Assembly: GCA_002385735.1 (NCBI GenBank) | Contig: DGEB01000007.1 | Coordinates: 1-21,903 of the forward strand | Reading direction: 5' to 3' | Origin: Peptococcaceae bacterium UBA3937 | Lineage (GTDB): Bacteria > Bacillota > Peptococcia > DRI-13 > DTU073 | Length of the DNA: 21,903 bases | Shown here: piece after piece, positions 21,700-21,903 of the stretch | Layout: the number at the start of each line of letters is the position of its first letter | How positions within the stretch are numbered: position 1 is the first letter of the stretch | Translations under genes and position numbers: made by a program | Notes under the pieces: generated by a model | Told to the model about the DNA's origin: nothing | The model's input: only the letters and a program-made list of their open reading frames with translations | Databases searched by the model: none

Positions 21700-21903
21700 A
21701 TGAAAAAATCAAGATTATTAATCGCTGTGTTAGTATGTGCAGTAATGATGATGGGGGTCGGTTACGCCTGGTGGAACGATGTTCTGACTGTTAAAGGTAC
21801 TGTTCAAACGGGAACATTTGATGTGGATTTTGCAGACACAAGAATTGAGGAAATAGGTTCGGGAAATTATTTGGAAATTAGTGTAAATTCGGAACAAGAT
21901 GAT
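21700..21903 (+). CDS. Second SipW-type secreted protein (3' partial)
   Basis: An open frame of 68 codons running off the right edge. It starts MKKSRLLIAVLVCAVMMMG, then VGYAWWNDVLTVKGTVQTG, closely matching the AxWxDxLTxxGTxxTG pattern of the gene before it and of SipW-dependent TasA/camelysin-type proteins. AAGGGAG lies 11 nt before ATG 21700. The remainder (TFDVDFADTRIEEIGSGNY...) begins the expected beta-rich mature domain. It is probably cotranscribed with the upstream gene across the 159-nt gap. Confidence 0.85.
   Translation, partial: MKKSRLLIAVLVCAVMMMGVGYAWWNDVLTVKGTVQTGTFDVDFADTRIEEIGSGNYLEISVNSEQDD

Noticed and set aside
21525..21794. 89-codon + strand frame between and over the SipW-type genes
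   Set aside because: Overlaps the clear start and signal peptide of the partial gene at 21700 in another frame.

Overview
The window looks like chromosome of an endospore-forming, probably anaerobic member of the Bacillota (Clostridia, Peptococcales/Syntrophomonadales-like). The support is a spore germinant-receptor operon, an RNase R / SmpB / tmRNA block with tag ADENYALAA, RNase HIII, many GTG/TTG starts behind strong AGGAGG-type ribosome binding sites, and SipW-type secreted proteins at the right edge. Most of the window is densely packed and on the + strand. No CRISPR array, tRNA gene or intact insertion sequence was seen.

Layout. 1-2497: the end of a germinant-receptor operon in C-B-D order (Ger(x)C, cut by the window edge; GerAB-type permease; small two-helix protein). 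2578-7161: an RNA and ribosome quality-control block with RNase R, a separately transcribed structured RNA that looks like 6S RNA, RsgA, SmpB and tmRNA. 7349-8341: a lipoprotein between two near-identical terminators, then a convergent coiled-coil remnant. 8707-12441: an acyl-CoA module with a free-standing B12-binding mutase subunit, an atypical thiolase, the MeaB chaperone GTPase, an opposing IclR regulator and a crotonase remnant. 12442-12777: a hairpin over a ribosome binding site and a broken small reading frame. 12778-16819: RNase HIII, an F420-0:glutamate-ligase-family protein and a type I glutamine synthetase. 16966-20571: an alpha/beta hydrolase, a membrane-fused MurF-type ligase and a D-Ala-D-Ala ligase homologue, apparently one operon. 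20572-21903: a regulated promoter region and two SipW-type secreted proteins, the second cut by the window edge.

How the genes work together. RNase R, SmpB and tmRNA form the trans-translation and decay pathway for stalled ribosomes, RsgA matures the 30S subunit, and the 6S-like RNA would modulate RNA polymerase. The B12 subunit, thiolase, MeaB and IclR point to a regulated carbon-skeleton rearrangement or beta-oxidation pathway whose catalytic mutase subunit is not in the window. The crotonase remnant suggests this locus has lost a gene. The hydrolase/Mur ligase/Ddl operon looks like a cell-envelope ligase module distinct from the textbook mur cluster.

The most interesting items are the 6S-like RNA, the orphan mutase subunit with its variant thiolase and crotonase scar, the membrane-anchored Mur ligase apparently lacking its uridine-binding domain, the broken frame under an SD-masking hairpin, and the -35 box embedded in a direct repeat before the SipW-type genes. 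All functional calls are from reading the sequence; no database search was run.
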